DNA from: Natronosalvus halobius
GTDB lineage: Archaea > Halobacteriota > Halobacteria > Halobacteriales > Natrialbaceae
NCBI RefSeq assembly: GCF_024138145.1
Contig: NZ_CP099997.1
Location: forward strand, 1,922,001 to 1,986,000
DNA: 64,000 nucleotides
Reading direction: 5' to 3'
Shown: one piece after another, positions 16,885 through 26,527 of the stretch
Layout of the letters: every line of letters begins with the position of its first letter
How positions within the stretch are numbered: position 1 is the stretch's first letter
Program-made: the position numbers and the translations under genes
The notes under the pieces: generated by a model
Told to the model about the DNA's origin: nothing
Databases searched by the model: none
The model's input: only the letters and a program-made list of their open reading frames with translations

Positions 16885-18315
16885 TTATCCGAGGCTTCCC
16901 TCCATCTCGAGTTCGATGAGGCGGTTGAGTTCGACCGCGTACTCGATGGGCAGTTCCTCCGTGATGGGTTCGATGAACCCAGCGACGATCATCTTCTTCG
17001 CGTCGTCGTCGTCCAGTCCACGAGACTGGAGGTAGAAGATGTCCTCGTCGCCGATCTTCCCGACGGTGGCCTCGTGGGCGACGTCGACCTTCGACTCCTC
17101 GATTTCCATGTACGGCATGGTGTCCGAGGTCGACTCGTTGTCGAACATCAACGCGTCACACTCCACCGCGGTGGAGGAGTTCTCCGCGCCGTCAGCGATG
17201 TGGACCAATCCTCTGTAATTGGTGCGGCCGCCGTCCTTGCTGATCGACTTCGACTCAATCGTCGACTTCGTGTCCGGCGCGTTGTGGTAGACCTTCGCGC
17301 CGGTGTCGATGTTCTGACCTTCGCCCGCGAAGGCGATGGTGATGTGCGTATCGGTGGCGCCGCGACCCTTGAGGATCGAACACGGGTAGAGCATGGTGGC
17401 CTTCGAGCCCATCGAGCCCGAAACCCACTCCATCGTCCCGTCGGCCTCGACGATGGCCCGTTTGGTGTTGAGGTTGTAGGTGTTCTTCGACCAGTTCTGC
17501 ACGGTGGAGTACTGGACGTGTGCGCCCTCCTTGACGAAGACCTCGACGCCTCCGCTGTGGAGGTTGTGCTTGCCGTACTTCGGGGCCGAACAGCCCTCGA
17601 TGTAGTGGACCTCCGAACCGGGTTCGGCAACGATGAGCGTGTGCTCGAACTGGCCCATACCCTCGCTGTTCATCCGGAAGTACGCCTGGACAGGCATCTC
17701 GACGGTTACGTCCTCGGGGACGTAGACGAACGAACCGCCAGACCAGACCGCACCGTGGAGCGCAGCGAACTTGTTGTCGCTCGGGGGGACACAAGTCGTC
17801 ATGAAATGTTCCTTGACGATCTCGGGGTGCTCCTTGACCGCCTGGTCCATGTTCATGAAGATGACGCCCTTCTCCTCCCACTGTTCTTGCATGTTCTGGT
17901 AGACGACCTCGGACTCGTACTGCGCGCCGACGCCCGAGAGCGCCTTCCGCTCGGCCTCCGGAATGCCGAGCTGTTCGAACGTGTCCTTGATGTCGTCGGG
18001 GAGTTCGTCCCAGTCGTCGACGCCTTCGCGCTTGTCGACGTCCGGGCGGATGTAGGGGACGATCTCTTCGATGTCGAGCTCGGTCAGGTCCGGCTGGCCG
18101 GGCCAGTCCGTCGGGAGCGGCATCGCGTGGTACTGCCGAAGCGCGCGCAGGCGGCGCTCGCGCATCCAGTCGGGTTCGTCCTTGTCGTCGCTGATGAGGT
18201 TGACGACTTCTTCGGTCAACCCCTTCCCCGATTTGACGGCTGAGCGCTCTTCTTTCTTGAACTCGAACCTGGCTTCGGTGTCGGTGTCTTTGAGGTGGTC
18301 TTGTTCTGAACTCAT
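16885..18315 (-). CDS. sufB: Fe-S cluster assembly protein SufB
   Basis: A 476-residue protein and the main cluster-building subunit. Visible family features are GLTEEVVNLISDDKDEPDWM at the N-terminus, the EGCSAPKYGKHNLHSGGVEV segment, and SATVGKIGDEDIFYLQSRG-like sequence (EATVGKIGDEDIFYLQSRGL) near the C-terminus, followed by FIEPITEELP. The length agrees with archaeal SufB. It follows sufC by 61 bases and precedes sufD by one base. With no iscU or iscS visible, this Suf set is likely the housekeeping cluster assembly system (inference). Confidence 0.96.
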   Translation of the reverse strand: MSSEQDHLKDTDTEARFEFKKEERSAVKSGKGLTEEVVNLISDDKDEPDWMRERRLRALRQYHAMPLPTDWPGQPDLTELDIEEIVPYIRPDVDKREGVDDWDELPDDIKDTFEQLGIPEAERKALSGVGAQYESEVVYQNMQEQWEEKGVIFMNMDQAVKEHPEIVKEHFMTTCVPPSDNKFAALHGAVWSGGSFVYVPEDVTVEMPVQAYFRMNSEGMGQFEHTLIVAEPGSEVHYIEGCSAPKYGKHNLHSGGVEVFVKEGAHVQYSTVQNWSKNTYNLNTKRAIVEADGTMEWVSGSMGSKATMLYPCSILKGRGATDTHITIAFAGEGQNIDTGAKVYHNAPDTKSTIESKSISKDGGRTNYRGLVHIADGAENSSTAVECDALMFDNESTSDTMPYMEIEESKVDVAHEATVGKIGDEDIFYLQSRGLDDDDAKKMIVAGFIEPITEELPIEYAVELNRLIELEMEGSLG

Positions 18316-18376
18316 GATTGGTGTATGTAGTTGGTTGCAGCCCTGGCGTTATGACGGTTCGCCTAGGCAGATTCGG

Positions 18377-19285
18377 TTACGCGGTCTCGTAGACCTCCTC
18401 GCGCACCCAGTCGTACCCCTTGTCCTCGAGTTGCTCGGCGAGGCTGGCGTCGCCGCTCTTGACGACCTGACCGTCGAGCATGATGTGGACGCGGTCGGGT
18501 TCGACGTAGTCCAGGATGCGCTGGTAGTGGGTAATCTGGAGGATGCCCGTACCCTGGTCGTCGCGCAGGGAGTTGATCCCGTTCGAGACGTCCTGGAGGC
18601 GGTCGATGTCGAGCCCGGAGTCGATCTCGTCGAGGACGGCGATCGAGGGCTCGAGAATCGCGGCCTGGAGCACTTCGTTCTGCTTTTTCTCCCCGCCGGA
18701 GAAGCCGGCGTTGAGGTAGCGGTGGGCGAACTTCTCGTCCATGTCGAGCTGTTCCATCTTCTCCCGGAGGAGGTCCTGGAATTCGGAGACGCCGATCTCG
18801 CCGTCGTCAGCCGGACCTTCCATCGGCGACGTGGCAGGCGTATCGTCTTCGTCCTCGTCGTCCTCACCCTCGCCCTCTTCGAACAACTCTTCGCGCTCTT
18901 CGATCTTCGCGTTGAGCGCCGTCCGGAGGAAGTTCGTCATCGTGACGCCCTCGATCTCGGCCGGGTACTGGAAGCCGAGGAAGACGCCCAGTGCCGCGCG
19001 CTCGTTTGGCTCGAGTTCGAGCAGATTCCACGTGCGCTTGTCCTCGGGGATGTCGATTTCGTCGCCGAACTCGCCCTCCTCGAGGTGGATCAGGACCTCA
19101 CCCTCGGTGACCTCGTAGGCCGGGTGGCCGGCGACGATCTTCGAGGTCGTCGACTTCCCGGAGCCGTTGGGCCCCATCAGGGCGTGGATCTCGCCCGAGT
19201 TGACCTCGAGGTCGACGCCGTGCAGGATCTGTTCGTCGCCCTCAGCTACTTTCGCGTGCAGATTTTTGAGTTCAAGACGTGCCAT
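18377..19285 (-). CDS. sufC: Fe-S assembly ATPase SufC, with acidic insertion
   Basis: ABC-type soluble ATPase that drives SufB-SufD rearrangement. At 302 residues it is longer than the usual 245-265. Walker A GPNGSGKST is at 38-46, the Q-loop is FLGFQYP (102-108), the signature FSGGEKKQNE begins at 195, and the Walker B region is SIAVLDEIDSGLDID. The extra length is mainly a run of Glu/Asp from about 129 to 164, between the Q-loop and the signature, with further acidic sequence before it. First gene of the suf operon. The start at 19285 gives MARLELKNLHA. Confidence 0.96.
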   Translation of the reverse strand: MARLELKNLHAKVAEGDEQILHGVDLEVNSGEIHALMGPNGSGKSTTSKIVAGHPAYEVTEGEVLIHLEEGEFGDEIDIPEDKRTWNLLELEPNERAALGVFLGFQYPAEIEGVTMTNFLRTALNAKIEEREELFEEGEGEDDEDEDDTPATSPMEGPADDGEIGVSEFQDLLREKMEQLDMDEKFAHRYLNAGFSGGEKKQNEVLQAAILEPSIAVLDEIDSGLDIDRLQDVSNGINSLRDDQGTGILQITHYQRILDYVEPDRVHIMLDGQVVKSGDASLAEQLEDKGYDWVREEVYETA

Positions 19286-19580
19286 ATGATCGGATACCTC
19301 TGTCGTCTCGAAAGTGGAGCGTGAGCCTGATAATGGTTTCGTATCTGAGTGGATGATGTGCCGATTCGGGAAGATAATTTTTTGAAAGAGAAAGGACTGG
19401 CGGGGAGGCGAGAACGCCCGTATCCGTCAGGGAAGGTGCGGATCCAATGCTGTATTAGCCGAGCACGGCAGGTACACCGTTGTTCCCGTAAATAGTAACA
19501 GGGCTGGCTAGCATATTCGCCGCACTCCCACGGCGTGCGCCGCCCTCGGTCTCGTTCGAGGCACCGAACCCCTTACAAAC
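19286..19580. other. Intergenic region between polB and sufC
   Basis: A 295 bp region between the polB 3' end and the sufC start, so it should hold the suf promoter and the polB... sufC junction. An AT-rich stretch at about 19370-19390 includes a run of six T. No open reading frame or clear palindrome is seen. Confidence 0.4.
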
Positions 19581-22319
19581 CTACATGAACGAATCGAGAC
19601 CCGTCTGGGTCTGTCCCGACTTGACCTCCTCCCAGGACATGTCGAGCGCCTCGAGGATTCGCTCGATCGGCCCCTTGAGCGTCTTCTCGAGCATCTTGTC
19701 GTAGTCGACTGCGAACGCCTCGGGCACCTGGTCGTCGTACTCGAAACAGATCACGTCGGGGTCGCGTTTGAACGCGCCGTAGACGGGATCGGTGTGGGGA
19801 TCCAGCCCCTGCTCGTCCTCGACACGCCGGAAGAAGGCGGGGTCGACGCGCTCCAGATACAGTCGCTTTGGCTTGCTCCCGCGGTCGAAGTTCGTCCCCA
19901 GCAGGAGGTTCGCGTACTTCGCCCCGCGAACGTGGGCCGTGTCGGTGTCGTAGTTATCCAGGCGCTTGCCGATTCCGCCCGGAATCGCGATCTCCTCGAG
20001 GCTGACGTTCCCGTCCTCGAAGTCCTCGATGATCTCGGCGACGTACTCCTCGACGCCCTCGATGTCACCATCGCGGACGATCATCTCGATCACCCGGTGT
20101 TGCACTTCTTTGGTGATCGGCGCGATGTCCGAGCGCTTGTACTCGAAGCCGGTGATGTCGACGTCGTCGACGTCCTTGCCCTCCTTCCAGACGATGTGGC
20201 CGGCGTAGCGCTTCTTGGTACCGGCCTGGAAGAATCGCCGGTACAGTTTCTCGAACTCGATCTGGAAGCGGTGTTCCTCGGCGTTGAGTTCTTCGCGCGC
20301 GAAGTCGTCGTAGCGGCCGTTGACGTACTCCTCGATTTCGAACGACTGCTCGATGGCCTCTTCCTTCGTGACCTCGGGGCCCAGCTCGAGCATGACGCTG
20401 TCGGTGTCACCATACGAAACATGATAATTCAGTTCGTTTGCGGCAGTCTCTGTAAATTCGATGACTTCGCGCCCAGTGGCCGTGATTGCGGATGCGGCTT
20501 CTTTGTCATATAGACGAAAACGTTCCCATCCCGACACCCCGTACAACGAGTTCATGATAACCTTCACGGCCCCCTGCTGGCGGTCGTACTGCTCGTACTC
20601 GAGGCTGCCCGGTTCGTGCTCGTTTCGGAGCGATTTCTTCTCCTCGCGCTCGGCCAGCAACTCGGTGATCATCTCGCGCATAACGCCGTCGGGTTCCTGC
20701 CGAAAGTGGGTCGGTTCCGGGGTTGTAGGCGCGACGAACGTCTCCCCGTCGTACTCATCGGGATCGACTCTCGTCTCCGGGGAGGCGTTGATCGTCGTCA
20801 TACACATCGGGTACAGGCTCTTCAGGTCGAGCACGGTCACGTTCTCCTTGACGCCCGTGATCGGCTCGAAGACCGCCCCGCCCTCGTACTCCTCGCCCGC
20901 CTCTTGCTGGCCCTTCGAGGGGAGGGCGAACCGCCCGTAGGCTTCGTGGAGGACGTACATGTCGACGGTATCTCCGGGCGTGGGTGCGTCCTCGAGTTTG
21001 CACCCGACGAACGTGCGCACCTCGTCCCAGAAGGCGACGATCTCCTGTTGGCGGTCGAGTTCGACGCAGAGTTCCACGTCTCGGAGGTTGTACTCGAGCA
21101 GGCGGGTGGGGTCGTCCTCCCAGAGGTCCCCGATCGACCCGGCGTAGCGCTCCTTGCCCACACCTAACTCGGCCTCGCCTACCGCGTCGAGACGGTAAGA
21201 GTCCAGTTCCGAGAAGACCATTCGCTGGTAGCCATAGAGCAGGTCGAAGACGATACGACCCTTGATGTCCGGGCCACCCCAGTTGCTTCGCCAGACCTCA
21301 CCGATTCGTGATAGTCGGTCCGGGTCCAGATCGTAGTCGTGGTGTGGCCCCTCGAGCACCTCTAGCCGGTCGAGAAAGTAGGGGGCGTCGAAGTCGTCGA
21401 AGTTCCACCCCGTAAGCACGTCTGGATCGGTCTCGTCTACGTAGTCGAGAAACGCCTCGAGCATGGCTTCTTCGCCTTCGAACGCGCGGACCTCGTGGTC
21501 GATGTCGCCTTCGATGGGCTCGTAGTTCTCGAGGGTCGCCGGCGGCTCGCCGTCACCGTCGTCGGCCTCGAAGATCCACAGAATGTACTCGTCGCGGTAG
21601 GAGTCGTGGCTGGCCAGACAGATGATCGGCTCCTCGCCGTCCTCGGGGAAGCCGTTCCGGTCCTCGACCTCGATGTCGAACGTCTGTACACGCTGGTCGG
21701 CGTCGACCTCGCAAGCCTCGAGTTCGTCGTGCGGGACGACGAGGCTCCCGTCGTCCGCTCGTCGCTCGGGCAGGCGAATCCCGCTCCGGATGTCCTTGTC
21801 GATCAGCAATCGGTTGGGAAACAGGATGTCTGCCTCGTAGTGCTCGAACTCGTCGCGCATCTGGCCGACGTCGCGGGGCGTCTGGCCGAATATTTTCGTC
21901 AGTCGCTCGCCGCGGATACTCTCGTATGGTTGACCATCTGACCCCCTCTCTTCCCAGCCGGTGATTCGGTCGTGACGCTCGAGGGCGTCCTCCTCGAGCG
22001 TCTCGGTCGGCGCATAGAAGTACGGCCGAAAGCCGAGCACCTTCACGTGTTCGAGTTCGTTCTCGCGTGTACGCCCGAAGACGTGTACGATTGGGGACTC
22101 GTCGTCGCCGTAGCCCGACACGGTGTAGTCGACCTGCATTACGGCGAGTTCGAGCGTCCCATCGGGTTCCGGAAGCGTCTCCGCTTGCACGTCGATTACC
22201 TCGCTGCCGAGCGCGCCGCCGTTGCCGGCGACATGTACGGCTTCCTCGTCGGGGCGTTCGTCGGCCTCGTCGTCCGACGCCGAGAACGCATCCAGCCCTG
22301 CCTGGCCCGCGTCAGTCAT
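19581..22319 (-). CDS. polB: Replicative DNA polymerase, family B
   Basis: Replicative polymerase with 3'-5' proofreading, 912 residues from the ATG at 22319. Exonuclease motifs are TFDIEVEDRNG (Exo I), LTGWNFDDFDAPYF (Exo II) and YNLRDVELC (Exo III). Polymerase motif A is LDLKSLYPMCMTTIN, motif B is KVIMNSLYGVSGW and motif C is VSYGDTDSVML, all uninterrupted, so the usual intein sites are empty. The C-terminus GQTQTGLDSFM has the form of a PCNA-interacting peptide (QTGLDSF). The N-terminal extension is acidic. The frame runs 12 codons further upstream, but MTDAGQAGLDAF is the more natural start. Confidence 0.96.
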   Translation of the reverse strand: MTDAGQAGLDAFSASDDEADERPDEEAVHVAGNGGALGSEVIDVQAETLPEPDGTLELAVMQVDYTVSGYGDDESPIVHVFGRTRENELEHVKVLGFRPYFYAPTETLEEDALERHDRITGWEERGSDGQPYESIRGERLTKIFGQTPRDVGQMRDEFEHYEADILFPNRLLIDKDIRSGIRLPERRADDGSLVVPHDELEACEVDADQRVQTFDIEVEDRNGFPEDGEEPIICLASHDSYRDEYILWIFEADDGDGEPPATLENYEPIEGDIDHEVRAFEGEEAMLEAFLDYVDETDPDVLTGWNFDDFDAPYFLDRLEVLEGPHHDYDLDPDRLSRIGEVWRSNWGGPDIKGRIVFDLLYGYQRMVFSELDSYRLDAVGEAELGVGKERYAGSIGDLWEDDPTRLLEYNLRDVELCVELDRQQEIVAFWDEVRTFVGCKLEDAPTPGDTVDMYVLHEAYGRFALPSKGQQEAGEEYEGGAVFEPITGVKENVTVLDLKSLYPMCMTTINASPETRVDPDEYDGETFVAPTTPEPTHFRQEPDGVMREMITELLAEREEKKSLRNEHEPGSLEYEQYDRQQGAVKVIMNSLYGVSGWERFRLYDKEAASAITATGREVIEFTETAANELNYHVSYGDTDSVMLELGPEVTKEEAIEQSFEIEEYVNGRYDDFAREELNAEEHRFQIEFEKLYRRFFQAGTKKRYAGHIVWKEGKDVDDVDITGFEYKRSDIAPITKEVQHRVIEMIVRDGDIEGVEEYVAEIIEDFEDGNVSLEEIAIPGGIGKRLDNYDTDTAHVRGAKYANLLLGTNFDRGSKPKRLYLERVDPAFFRRVEDEQGLDPHTDPVYGAFKRDPDVICFEYDDQVPEAFAVDYDKMLEKTLKGPIERILEALDMSWEEVKSGQTQTGLDSFM

Positions 22320-22457
22320 GGTGTCGGCTTTGGCAGTCACCGGATAAAAACCCACGCGAATCGGCTTTCGGGCTCTAACTCACGTTGCCTGCTCGCCATT
22401 CGGACGTGGTAGTGTTCTGACAGTGGGCAACAAGACATTTAACGTGGTAACACATAG

Positions 22458-22465
22458 CATATAAC
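22458..22465 (+). promoter_or_regulatory. TATA element of the 54-residue protein gene
   Basis: GCATATAA centred about 28 bp before the ATG at 22490. The spacing fits a leaderless transcript. Confidence 0.5.
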
Positions 22466-22489
22466 GAGGTACATGCCGTGTCTATCCAT

Positions 22490-22654
22490 ATGAACGACGA
22501 TACGACGGACGGTGGCGAACCGAGTGGCGAACCAGCAGGCACCGCCACGATCGAGTGCTACGAAACCGACGACGGAACCGTCTTTTACGACGCCGAAAAC
22601 CCCCTCGCCTGGATGGAGACAACCCAGACGTTCTCGCTCGAGGAAGTCGCCTGA
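22490..22654 (+). CDS. Small conserved-type haloarchaeal protein, 54 residues
   Basis: Begins MNDDTTDGGEPSGEPAG and continues with ECYETDDGTVFYDAENPLAW, then MQTF-like sequence ending SLEEVA. It is very acidic, has normal haloarchaeal codon use, and lies behind a well-placed TATA element. I recall similar tiny proteins with a YETDDGTVFYDA core in many haloarchaea but no function is known. The stop is at 22652-22654. No metal-binding or membrane motif is present. It lies upstream of the membrane-protein gene at 22761 on the same strand. Confidence 0.75.
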   Translation: MNDDTTDGGEPSGEPAGTATIECYETDDGTVFYDAENPLAWMETTQTFSLEEVA

Positions 22655-22760
22655 TCTGGCGGCCTCGAGTCCCCAGGTGCACGGTTCCGGGGTGCGCGGT
22701 GCACACCCTCTCGAACCCCCAACGCGAACGCTTTTTTGCGACACCCTCCTGAGATCAGTC

Positions 22761-23246
22761 GTGGATCTCGAGCCGAGCGACCACGAACCCGAGGAGTTCG
22801 ACCCCGAGAGCGACCTCTACGATCCGGATTCCGACTCGTTGACGATCCCGCGGGTCGAGACTGACGCCAGCGACGCCGATCCGAAACTGGTCACGATGTT
22901 CTGGGCGCTCGTGCTCGTCGTCAAGGCGTCTATTCTCACGACTGCCCTCGGAATTCTGTTGCTCGCGTTCGACGTCATGCCGCAGTTTGGCCTGGCGGCG
23001 CTCGCGGCCGGAGTCGTGCTCGCCGGGTTCGCCGTCTACCGGTACCGGACGTTCGATCCGTCGGCCGTCTCGAGCGACGATAGTGATAGCAGCGACGACA
23101 ATGATGGCAACGACGACGGAGATAGCAAAGACGATGGCAATGGCGACGATGCCTCGGAAGACCCCGCAAACACCGACGTCGAGAGAATCGCCGACGATCC
23201 GACTGTCGAACACTCGACGGCAGCCACCGCGGAGGACCAGCCGTGA
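22761..23246 (+). CDS. Small acidic membrane protein, unknown function
   Basis: A 161-residue protein read from the GTG at 22761 (VDLEPSDHEPEEFDPE). An acidic head with PESDLYDPDSDSL leads to two hydrophobic helices (about residues 48-72 and 77-95), followed by a tail made mostly of Asp, Ser, Gly and Asn. The open frame continues upstream but overlaps the 54-residue gene in another frame and loses acidic character, so the GTG start is preferred. The stop codon overlaps the GTG start of the next gene by four bases, so the two are translationally coupled. Confidence 0.75.
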   Translation: MDLEPSDHEPEEFDPESDLYDPDSDSLTIPRVETDASDADPKLVTMFWALVLVVKASILTTALGILLLAFDVMPQFGLAALAAGVVLAGFAVYRYRTFDPSAVSSDDSDSSDDNDGNDDGDSKDDGNGDDASEDPANTDVERIADDPTVEHSTAATAEDQP

Positions 23247-23695
23247 AACCCGTCCGCGACGACGACGGCACCCGCTACCTGCTCGTCAAACGTTCGTCGG
23301 ACTCGAGCCTCGTTCGTGACCCGAGAACGGGCGAGGAACGCTACGTCACAAACGATCGACTCGAAACCCTCCCCGAGGAATCCGCGCTCGAGCTGGCCGC
23401 TCGAGCCGTCGACGGCGACGTCCGTACCCCTCTCCTGTCGATTCACGACGAACGAACGCTCGGGCTCGTCCTCGAAATCGCCAGACGCGGCCCCCTCGGC
23501 GTCCGAGAGATCCTCGGGTACAGCGACTTTTGCGAGAGCGATCTCCACGGCCGACTGGCCGTCCTCACGGCGGGCGGCGTCCTGGAGGAGACCGAGGTCG
23601 GCGGCGAGCGCGGGTACGCGATCAGCGAGTCGGCCAGACGCGGACTCGAGGTGCTCACCGAGGGAACGGCGGTCGACGGGGAGCGGTCGCCGTAG
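23243..23695 (+). CDS. Winged-helix-like haloarchaeal protein
   Basis: A 150-residue protein starting with GTG at 23243 (MKPVRDDDGTRYLLVKRS), overlapping the membrane protein gene by GTGA. The N-terminal 50 residues look like a small beta domain that reads a dipeptide-like ligand or protein (DPRTGEERYV). The C-terminal part, RTLGLVLEIARRGPLGVREIL to the end, has the pattern of a winged-helix DNA-binding domain (helix, helix, recognition helix DLHGRLAVLTAGGVLEE, then a wing ERGYAISESARRGLEVL). A membrane protein coupled to a helix-turn-helix protein could be a sensor pair, which is inference only. Confidence 0.7.
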   Translation: MKPVRDDDGTRYLLVKRSSDSSLVRDPRTGEERYVTNDRLETLPEESALELAARAVDGDVRTPLLSIHDERTLGLVLEIARRGPLGVREILGYSDFCESDLHGRLAVLTAGGVLEETEVGGERGYAISESARRGLEVLTEGTAVDGERSP

Positions 23696-23752
23696 TCGTC
23701 AGCCCTCAATCGTCGCCGTCATCCGTCACCCGTTGTCGTCACCCGTCAACTC

Positions 23753-26527
23753 TCAATCGGACGCCAGCAACGCCGCCTCCGGGGGTTCGCCGCGCTCGAG
23801 GCGCGAGCGATTCGACGTAGCGTCCTTCTCGACGCGCACGAGGTCGTCGGCCGCGCCCACGAGTTCTTCGTCGTGGCTCACGACCACGATCTGTTCGACG
23901 CCCAGGTCGCGCATCGACTCGATGAGCGACACGAGCTGGGTGACGTGTCCCGAGTCCAGGAACACAGTCGGCTCGTCGAGGATCAACGGCGGCATCGGAG
24001 CCGATCCCTCAACGCCCTCCGCCAGCAGCCGGTAGATCGCACAGCGGAGGCTCAGGTTGAACAGGGCCCGCTCGCCCCCGGATAGCTGTTCGGGCTCGAG
24101 CGCCTCCCCATCCTTCTGGTAGACCGTCAGCCGATAATCGCCGTCCAGGTCGATCGCCGCGTAGGAGTCGTTCTGGTAGACCAGGTCGAACGTCTCGTTG
24201 AGCAGGCGCTCGAGCGTCTCGACGTTTCGCTGGCGCAGTTCGGCCCGGAGGTCGCCGTAGGTCGCCTGCAGCGTCTCGGCCTCGTCGTACAGCGACTGGA
24301 GGTCCGCCACCCGATCCTCGACTCGCTCGAGGTCCGTTCGGAGGTCCTCGAGGTCCTCGAGTTCCTGCTCGACGGCGCCAATCGCGTTCTGGATGCCCTC
24401 GCGCTTCTCCTCGAGCTCTTCGAGTTTCGGTTCGACCTGCTCGAGGTAGTTCTCTGCATTTCGTTTCTTCTCGCGGGCGTCCTCGATCCGGCCCTTGTCG
24501 AACTCGTCCTCGAGGGTCCGCTTTCGCTCCCGTTTGTCCGAGAGGCGAGTCCGGCGTTCCTCGTTCAACTCGGCCTTGTTCGCCCGTTCCGTGCGGGCAC
24601 GCTCGAGGTCGCCCGCGAGCTCCTCGAGCCGATCGGTGAGCGATTCCACCGATTCGAGGGTCTCGAGTTCGGTCTTGATCTCGGCGCGCTCGCCGTTGAG
24701 GTCTCCCAGGCGTTTCCGGGTCTCGGCCAGGCCGTCCTCGAGCGCGTCCGCCTCGTCGCGTTTCTCGGTCGCCGACTCCCGAAGATCCTCGACGCGCCCT
24801 TCGAGTTCCTCGCGCCGCTCGCGGCGCTCCGCGATCGTCTCGCGCTTTTCGTCGAGCAACTGGGCGACGTTCTCGCGGTTGCCCTCGAGTTCTGCGACCT
24901 CGCTCTCGACTTCGACCAGGTCCTCAGCGCCTTCGAGTCTGGATTCGGCGTCCTCCAGGTCGGCCTCGATATCGTCCCGCTCGGTTTCGAGGTCGGTCAG
25001 TTCCTCCCGGCGTTCGTCGAGTACGTCGACGTGGGGCGAGTCCTGGACGGGCTGGCCACACTCGGGACACTTCCCCTCCTCGAGCAGGGCCTCGCCCTCC
25101 TCGATCGACGCCTCGACGGCCTCGATCCTGGCCGTCACGGTGGCGAGATCGGATTTGTACTCGTCTCGCTGGGCCGCCAGTTCCTCGCGGTGGTCGTCCG
25201 CGTCGCCGAACGGGATCGGCGCGTCCTCGAAGCGATTTCGCTGCGCTTCGATCTCGTCCTCGAGTTCCGAAAGCGTCTCCTCTCGTCGTTCGATCGTCTC
25301 GGCCTCCGCCTCGAGCGTCTCGGTGAGATCGTCGATCGTCGCTTGCTTCTCGTCGGCTTCCGACTCGAGTTCGTCCGCGCGGGTCCGGAGTCGGTCGACC
25401 TTGCCGGTCGTCTCGGTGATCTCGACGCGAATCTCCTCGAGTTGGTCCCGAAGTTCGTCGTCTCGTGACTCGAGGGTGTCGATGCGGGCGTCGACGGTCG
25501 GTGCGTTCTCGTCGGCGCTCTCGGCACGGTTTGGACCATCGGAACTGTCGGCACCATCGGAACCGTCGACATCGTCGGAGTCCCCAGCACCACCTGCCGA
25601 GAGCGCAACCGGTTCCTCGAGGGCCTCGAGTAATGATGCTCGTTCCTCCAGGACGCTCTCGTGCTCGGATTCGAGGTCCTGGATCGTCTCGAGGAGGGAT
25701 TCTCGCTCGCGCTCGGTCGCCGAAATCGTCTCCCGGAGCTCCTCGACGTCGCCCTCGAGCGCCGTAATCTCCTCGCGGGTCTCCTCGTGGCGCTCGAGGA
25801 CCTCCGTCGCGTCCTCGAGCGTCTCCCGGGCGGCTTCGCGCTGGGACTCGAAGTTGTCGATCTCCGCGACCACGTCGGCTCGCCGGGTCTCGAGGGCGTT
25901 GAGCCGCTCGGGGAGGTCCTTCTCCTCCTTCGTCTCGATCTGCTCGCGCAGTTTCTCGAGGGCACCCTCCTGGCGGTCGAGGACGTCCTTGACACCCAAT
26001 CGTGCCTCGCTCGCCCGCTCGCGGTACTCCTCGAGCGCGCCGAGCTGGAGGAGGTCGTCGATCATGTCCTGTCGCTCGCGCGGGGAGGCGTGAATCAGCT
26101 TGTTCACCTCGCCCTGGCGGACGTACGCGCAGTTGACGAACGCGTCGGCGTCCATCCGCAGGAGTTGCGTCACCTCCCGGCGGACGTCCCGGGCGCCCTC
26201 GACCGTGTCGTCGGGCGTCTCCAGGACGCACGTCGTGGTGGTCGCCCGGTCGCCCCGAAGTTTGAGTTCCCGGCGGATGCGGTAGCTCGTCCCGTCGTGG
26301 GTAAAGGCGAGGTCGACCTCGCTCTCGTCCTCGCCGATGGTGATCACGTCGTCGAGGGTTCGGTCGTCGAGGGCCTTCGAGCCGTAGAGCGCGAAGAAGA
26401 CGGCCTCGAGCAGGGTCGACTTGCCGCTGCCGTTGACGCCGTGGACGACGGTGACGCCGTGCTCGAGGCCGAGGTGGGCCTCGGCGTAGCACTTGAAGTT
26501 GCGCAGGGAGAGGGAGTCGACTCTCAC
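23753..26527 (-). CDS. rad50: DNA double-strand break repair ATPase Rad50
   Basis: SMC-like ATPase of the Mre11-Rad50 complex, 924 residues here. The N-terminal lobe has [13 protein letters not shown] and Walker [10 protein letters not shown]. Two long coiled-coil arms rich in Glu, Arg and Leu flank the zinc hook CPECGQPV near residue 487. The C-terminal lobe has the signature [20 protein letters not shown] and Walker [15 protein letters not shown] low-complexity stretch of Asp, Ser and Gly interrupts the first coiled coil at about residues 305-335. It overlaps the mre11 stop by four bases, so translation is coupled. Confidence 0.97.
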   Translation of the reverse strand: MRVDSLSLRNFKCYAEAHLGLEHGVTVVHGVNGSGKSTLLEAVFFALYGSKALDDRTLDDVITIGEDESEVDLAFTHDGTSYRIRRELKLRGDRATTTTCVLETPDDTVEGARDVRREVTQLLRMDADAFVNCAYVRQGEVNKLIHASPRERQDMIDDLLQLGALEEYRERASEARLGVKDVLDRQEGALEKLREQIETKEEKDLPERLNALETRRADVVAEIDNFESQREAARETLEDATEVLERHEETREEITALEGDVEELRETISATERERESLLETIQDLESEHESVLEERASLLEALEEPVALSAGGAGDSDDVDGSDGADSSDGPNRAESADENAPTVDARIDTLESRDDELRDQLEEIRVEITETTGKVDRLRTRADELESEADEKQATIDDLTETLEAEAETIERREETLSELEDEIEAQRNRFEDAPIPFGDADDHREELAAQRDEYKSDLATVTARIEAVEASIEEGEALLEEGKCPECGQPVQDSPHVDVLDERREELTDLETERDDIEADLEDAESRLEGAEDLVEVESEVAELEGNRENVAQLLDEKRETIAERRERREELEGRVEDLRESATEKRDEADALEDGLAETRKRLGDLNGERAEIKTELETLESVESLTDRLEELAGDLERARTERANKAELNEERRTRLSDKRERKRTLEDEFDKGRIEDAREKKRNAENYLEQVEPKLEELEEKREGIQNAIGAVEQELEDLEDLRTDLERVEDRVADLQSLYDEAETLQATYGDLRAELRQRNVETLERLLNETFDLVYQNDSYAAIDLDGDYRLTVYQKDGEALEPEQLSGGERALFNLSLRCAIYRLLAEGVEGSAPMPPLILDEPTVFLDSGHVTQLVSLIESMRDLGVEQIVVVSHDEELVGAADDLVRVEKDATSNRSRLERGEPPEAALLASD

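Noticed and set aside
19581-22319. Intein in the DNA polymerase
   Set aside because: Motifs A, B and C are continuous and the protein has normal length.
24495-26093. 532-codon serine/arginine-rich frame opposite rad50
   Set aside because: The composition is the complement of Glu/Asp/Leu coiled-coil codons, a shadow of rad50.
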